A DNA stretch of 6,973 nt, from positions 1 through 6,973 of the forward strand of contig JAPKBY010000088.1 in the NCBI GenBank assembly GCA_028823185.1, given 5' to 3'. Made by a program: the position numbers and the translations under genes. Of the stretch, positions 4,725-6,973 are shown in pieces. Within the stretch, counting starts at the first letter, position 1. Each line of letters starts with the position of its first letter. The notes under the pieces were generated by a model. That model did no database searches, had not been told where the DNA came from, and was given only the letters and a program-made list of their open reading frames with translations. This DNA is from Planctomycetota bacterium. GTDB taxonomy: Bacteria > Planctomycetota > UBA1135 > GCA-002686595.

Positions 4725-5741
4725 GTGTCTCAGTACATACCCGTGCCTGACGAGCGCGTCGGAATGGAGCTCGATGAGTTCCTCTGCCTCAAGTTCCCTC
4801 TGTTGAATAAGGGAGCCATCCGTGGGCTCATCCGTGATGGTCGCGTGCTCATCGACAATCTGGTCGTCGCTCCTGGCCGTCGCTTGAAGTATGGGCAGAT
4901 CCTCTTCGCAGATTTCGAGGAGTCAGAGCTAGAGGTGAGGCCGCTCGTCGCACCCGTTCAGCCCCTCAAAGTGCTTTACGAAGATCAGCACATACTCGTC
5001 ATAGAGAAGCCTGCAGGCGTCGCTGCCGAGCCAGAGCGATGGGAGCGAGACGCAGCTAGCATCGCAGGGGGACTGTTGCAGATCTCACTCGATCGCTCAG
5101 AGGGGGAGGAAGGGCTCGAGTTCAGGCCCCGGCTCTTACATCGCTTGGATAAAGACACGAGCGGCGTGCTCCTCGCTGCGAAGACCATCGAGTGCGAGCG
5201 CTCTCTCAGAGATGCCTTCGCTCGTGGAGATGGGACCATCACGAAGACCTACCTCGCCATCATCGAAGGTGAATACCCGCTCGCAGAGGGAGAGGTCGGG
5301 TTGATCGAACTTCCGATCGGTCCGGATCTTCGGCGCACTGGCAAGATGATCGTGGACGATCGCGGTAAGGAGGCGAGGACCGAAGTGCGGGTCCGGGAGC
5401 GCTTCAGCGGCTTCACCCTCGTCGAATGCCGACCCCTGACGGGTCGCACCCACCAGCTGAGAGTCCATCTCTCAGCCTCCGGATTTCCCCTCGTCGTAGA
5501 TCCCACCTATGGCCGCCGAGGAGAGCTGTTGCTCTCTGAGTTCAAGCACAGCTACAAGGATAAGCGCGGTCGCACAGAGCGTCCTCTTCTCGGCCGTCTC
5601 GCGCTCCACGCGGAGGCGATCGAGTTCCCAAGCGATCCGGGGGCGCCGGAAGAGCGTCAGCGCGTTGAATCTGAGATCCCGAAGGATATGGCGAGGGTGC
5701 TGAAGCAGCTTGGGAAGGTTCGCCCACCGCGCAAACGCTAG
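4725..5741 (+). CDS. RluA-family RNA pseudouridine synthase with N-terminal S4 domain
   Basis: 338 residues from GTG 4725. Residues about 12-60 are an S4 RNA-binding domain (ELDEFLCLKFP, then KGAIRGLIRDGRVLIDN). The catalytic domain begins around 80 with LKVLYEDQHILVIEKPAGV (81-99). It carries the motif II HRLDKDTSGVLL (139-150) with catalytic Asp142, the KTYLAIIEG segment (174-182), and GRTHQLRVHLSASGFP (250-265) with the conserved RTHQ-RVH. This is the standard RluA/RluC/RluD layout. Such enzymes isomerise specific uridines in rRNA or tRNA to pseudouridine; the exact target cannot be named from sequence alone. The C-terminus is basic (VRPPRKR). The gene lies between two purine salvage genes and probably shares their transcript. 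Confidence 0.93.
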   Translation: MSQYIPVPDERVGMELDEFLCLKFPLLNKGAIRGLIRDGRVLIDNLVVAPGRRLKYGQILFADFEESELEVRPLVAPVQPLKVLYEDQHILVIEKPAGVAAEPERWERDAASIAGGLLQISLDRSEGEEGLEFRPRLLHRLDKDTSGVLLAAKTIECERSLRDAFARGDGTITKTYLAIIEGEYPLAEGEVGLIELPIGPDLRRTGKMIVDDRGKEARTEVRVRERFSGFTLVECRPLTGRTHQLRVHLSASGFPLVVDPTYGRRGELLLSEFKHSYKDKRGRTERPLLGRLALHAEAIEFPSDPGAPEERQRVESEIPKDMARVLKQLGKVRPPRKR

Positions 5742-5781
5742 CCCTCGATTCGGGACCTCCGAGCGGTACACTCAGAACAGA

Positions 5782-5800
5782 CCGGCCCACATCGGGTCGG
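5782..5800 (+). repeat. Hairpin just upstream of mtnP ribosome site
   Basis: CCGGCCC (5782-5788) pairs with GGGTCGG (5794-5800), including one G-T pair, over a five-base loop ACATC. It sits in the 73-base gap before mtnP, three bases ahead of the Shine-Dalgarno, so it could affect translation initiation or RNA stability. There is no T-run, which argues against a terminator. Confidence 0.35.
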
Positions 5801-5803
5801 CTC

Positions 5804-5810
5804 AAAGGAG
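5804..5810 (+). promoter_or_regulatory. Shine-Dalgarno AAAGGAG for mtnP
   Basis: AAAGGAG ends four bases before ATG 5815. It decides the start against the longer open frame beginning at 5710, whose extra 35 residues overlap the preceding gene and do not resemble the family. Confidence 0.75.
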
Positions 5811-5814
5811 AAGC

Positions 5815-6693
5815 ATGGAAGGAAGACACACGGTCGGAGTGATCGGCGGATCAGGCTTGTATGACATCGAGGGGCTGACAGGCCTCGAAGAGGTCCGGCT
5901 TGAGACACCGTTTGGGAGTCCTAGCGACGCGTTCATGACGGGAGAGCTGGACGGAGTGAAGATGGTCTTCTTGCCTAGGCATGGGCGAGGCCACCGGATC
6001 TCACCTACGGAGATCAACTCACGCGCGAACATCTGGGGTATGAAGAAGCTCGGCGTCAGCCGCATCATCTCGGTCTCAGCGGTGGGCTCGATGAAAGAGG
6101 AGATCCCGCCTGGAGACTTCGTCCTCATAGATCAGTTCTTTGATCGCACCCGCCACAGGCCGGACACCTTCTTCGAAGACGGCGTGGTCGCGCACGTCAT
6201 GTTCGCGGATCCGATCTGCGGCGCCGTGAGAGAGTTGCTCTTAGAGGCGGCGCAAGGCCTAGAGGTGAAGGTGCACGATGGCGGGACCTACCTGAACATG
6301 GAGGGTCCGCAGTTCTCTACCCGCGCCGAGTCCCTGATCTATCGCTCATGGGGAGTTCAGGTCATCGGGATGACGAACCTGCAAGAAGCCCGTCTCGCCC
6401 GAGAGGCAGAGATCGGCTATGCGACGGTCGCGATGTCGACTGATTATGACTGTTGGCATACAGACCACGAAGACGTCTCAGTTGCCACCGTCGTCGAGAC
6501 GATGAAGCAGAACGTGGGCCATGCAAAAGAGCTCATACGCCGCGCCGCGCCGATGGTCGCCGCTATGGGAAGCTCCATCGCGGACAACGCCTTGGAGTTC
6601 GCTGTGATGACGGCACCAGAGGCGATCTCAACAGAGGCGCGAGAGAGGCTCGCGCTCTTCTTAGACAAATACTTCCCCGGAGATTCCAAATGA
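5815..6693 (+). CDS. mtnP: S-methyl-5'-thioadenosine phosphorylase (MTAP)
   Basis: 292 residues, normal for the trimeric MTAP/PNP class. N-terminal GVIGGSGLY (8-16) supplies the phosphate-binding Ser13. RHGRGHRISPTEINSRANIW (55-74) is the family signature with His57-like phosphate/ribose contacts (RHG 55-57). MEGPQFSTRAES (162-173) and IGMTNLQEARLAREAEIGYA (184-203) line the nucleoside site, and STDYDCWH (208-215) supplies Asp210/Asp212. Asp in the base site, where guanine/hypoxanthine PNPs have Asn, supports 6-aminopurine specificity. It phosphorolyses methylthioadenosine, a by-product of polyamine and homoserine-lactone synthesis, to adenine and methylthioribose-1-phosphate, feeding purine and methionine salvage. 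Hpt upstream gives the salvage context. The stop overlaps the next start by ATGA. Confidence 0.94.
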   Translation: MEGRHTVGVIGGSGLYDIEGLTGLEEVRLETPFGSPSDAFMTGELDGVKMVFLPRHGRGHRISPTEINSRANIWGMKKLGVSRIISVSAVGSMKEEIPPGDFVLIDQFFDRTRHRPDTFFEDGVVAHVMFADPICGAVRELLLEAAQGLEVKVHDGGTYLNMEGPQFSTRAESLIYRSWGVQVIGMTNLQEARLAREAEIGYATVAMSTDYDCWHTDHEDVSVATVVETMKQNVGHAKELIRRAAPMVAAMGSSIADNALEFAVMTAPEAISTEARERLALFLDKYFPGDSK

Positions 6694-6973
6694 GCGCGCC
6701 GACACGTCGAGGTTTTCTGGGGGCTGGATTCGCAGCTGGTGCGCTCGGTTGCAATGCAGCCGGCGCGAGCGAAGGCTGGGACGGCAGAACGCTTGAAGGC
6801 CCGGTCATGATCGGGAGTCAGAACGCGCTCAGCGGAATGAAGCTCGCTTGGGAGGGCTTCAAAGAGGGCGCTGATCCGCTCGACTCCGCGATAGAGGTGG
6901 TGAAGGTCGTGGAGGCCGATCCACGGGACAGCTCTGTAGGTTTAGGCGGTCTCCCGAATGAGGACGGCGTCGT
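6690..6973 (+). CDS. Tat-exported lipoprotein, N4-(beta-N-acetylglucosaminyl)-L-asparaginase family (3' truncated by window)
   Basis: The first 94 residues are visible. The ATG overlaps the mtnP stop (ATGA, 6690-6693). Residues 5-10 (TRRGFL) are a twin-arginine motif followed by a hydrophobic stretch and a lipobox ALGC (18-21), so Cys21 is probably lipidated after Tat export. The mature part contains the conserved N-terminal block of Ntn-hydrolase glycosylasparaginases: DPLDSAIEVVKVVEADPRDS and then VGLGGLPNEDGV. The autocleavage Thr and the rest of the alpha/beta subunits lie beyond the window. Members hydrolyse the N-acetylglucosamine-asparagine bond of glycoprotein fragments or act on related beta-aspartyl amides. 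An extracytoplasmic, membrane-tethered form suggests scavenging of nitrogen or glycopeptides. The translational overlap with mtnP is an operon feature, not evidence of shared function. Confidence 0.87.
   Translation, partial: MSAPTRRGFLGAGFAAGALGCNAAGASEGWDGRTLEGPVMIGSQNALSGMKLAWEGFKEGADPLDSAIEVVKVVEADPRDSSVGLGGLPNEDGV

Noticed and set aside
5710..5814. N-terminal extension of mtnP
   Set aside because: Overlaps the pseudouridine synthase end; a good Shine-Dalgarno directs ATG 5815.
1..6973. tRNA, rRNA, CRISPR array or insertion sequence
   Set aside because: No cloverleaf with CCA/T-arm, no regularly spaced repeats and no transposase-like frame or terminal inverted repeats were seen.

Overview
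The window is ordinary-composition bacterial DNA, moderately GC-rich by eye and densely coded, from a Gram-negative-type aerobe. Cues are a caa3/aa3-type cytochrome oxidase cluster, a Tat-type lipoprotein signal, and many starts without a clear Shine-Dalgarno. A SCO domain fused to a DUF420 membrane domain, an unclassified basic coiled-coil protein and the weak leader signals would suit Planctomycetota or a neighbouring phylum. That assignment is a low-confidence inference, because there is no rRNA or other marker here.

Left region (1-2453, + strand) is the end of a respiratory operon. In order it holds the C-terminus of cytochrome c oxidase subunit III, subunit IV, a SCO copper chaperone fused to DUF420, a small membrane protein gene interrupted in frame by TGA, and an O6-alkylguanine-DNA alkyltransferase whose ATG overlaps the small gene's stop. 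The TGA is the main find. Reading through it as selenocysteine gives an 86-residue protein with leader peptide, UxxC redox motif and membrane anchor. The RNA directly after the TGA folds into a two-part bacterial SECIS-like hairpin: 11 nt from UGA to the upper minihelix, a bulged nucleotide after the first two base pairs, and a GGUC-containing loop, as in E. coli fdhF. I read this gene (1681-1941) as a probable selenoprotein of cytochrome oxidase biogenesis or redox, not a pseudogene.

Middle region (2454-4151) holds less recognisable material: an AT-richer stretch with a possible 29-codon ORF, a 73-residue glycine-zipper membrane protein, an orphan exported protein, a GC-rich hairpin between convergent genes, and a basic coiled-coil protein on the minus strand. 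About 400 bases then separate this minus gene from the next plus gene and contain a run of closely spaced inverted repeats, possibly a structured RNA or leader.

Right region (4152-6973, + strand) is a compact gene run: hypoxanthine phosphoribosyltransferase, an RluA-type pseudouridine synthase with S4 domain, S-methyl-5'-thioadenosine phosphorylase, and the 5' part of a Tat-exported lipoprotein of the glycosylasparaginase family. Two of these are purine salvage enzymes: MTA phosphorylase releases adenine from methylthioadenosine, while Hpt salvages hypoxanthine/guanine. The pseudouridine synthase and asparaginase are probably carried along by operon structure. No mobile element, CRISPR, tRNA or rRNA was seen.
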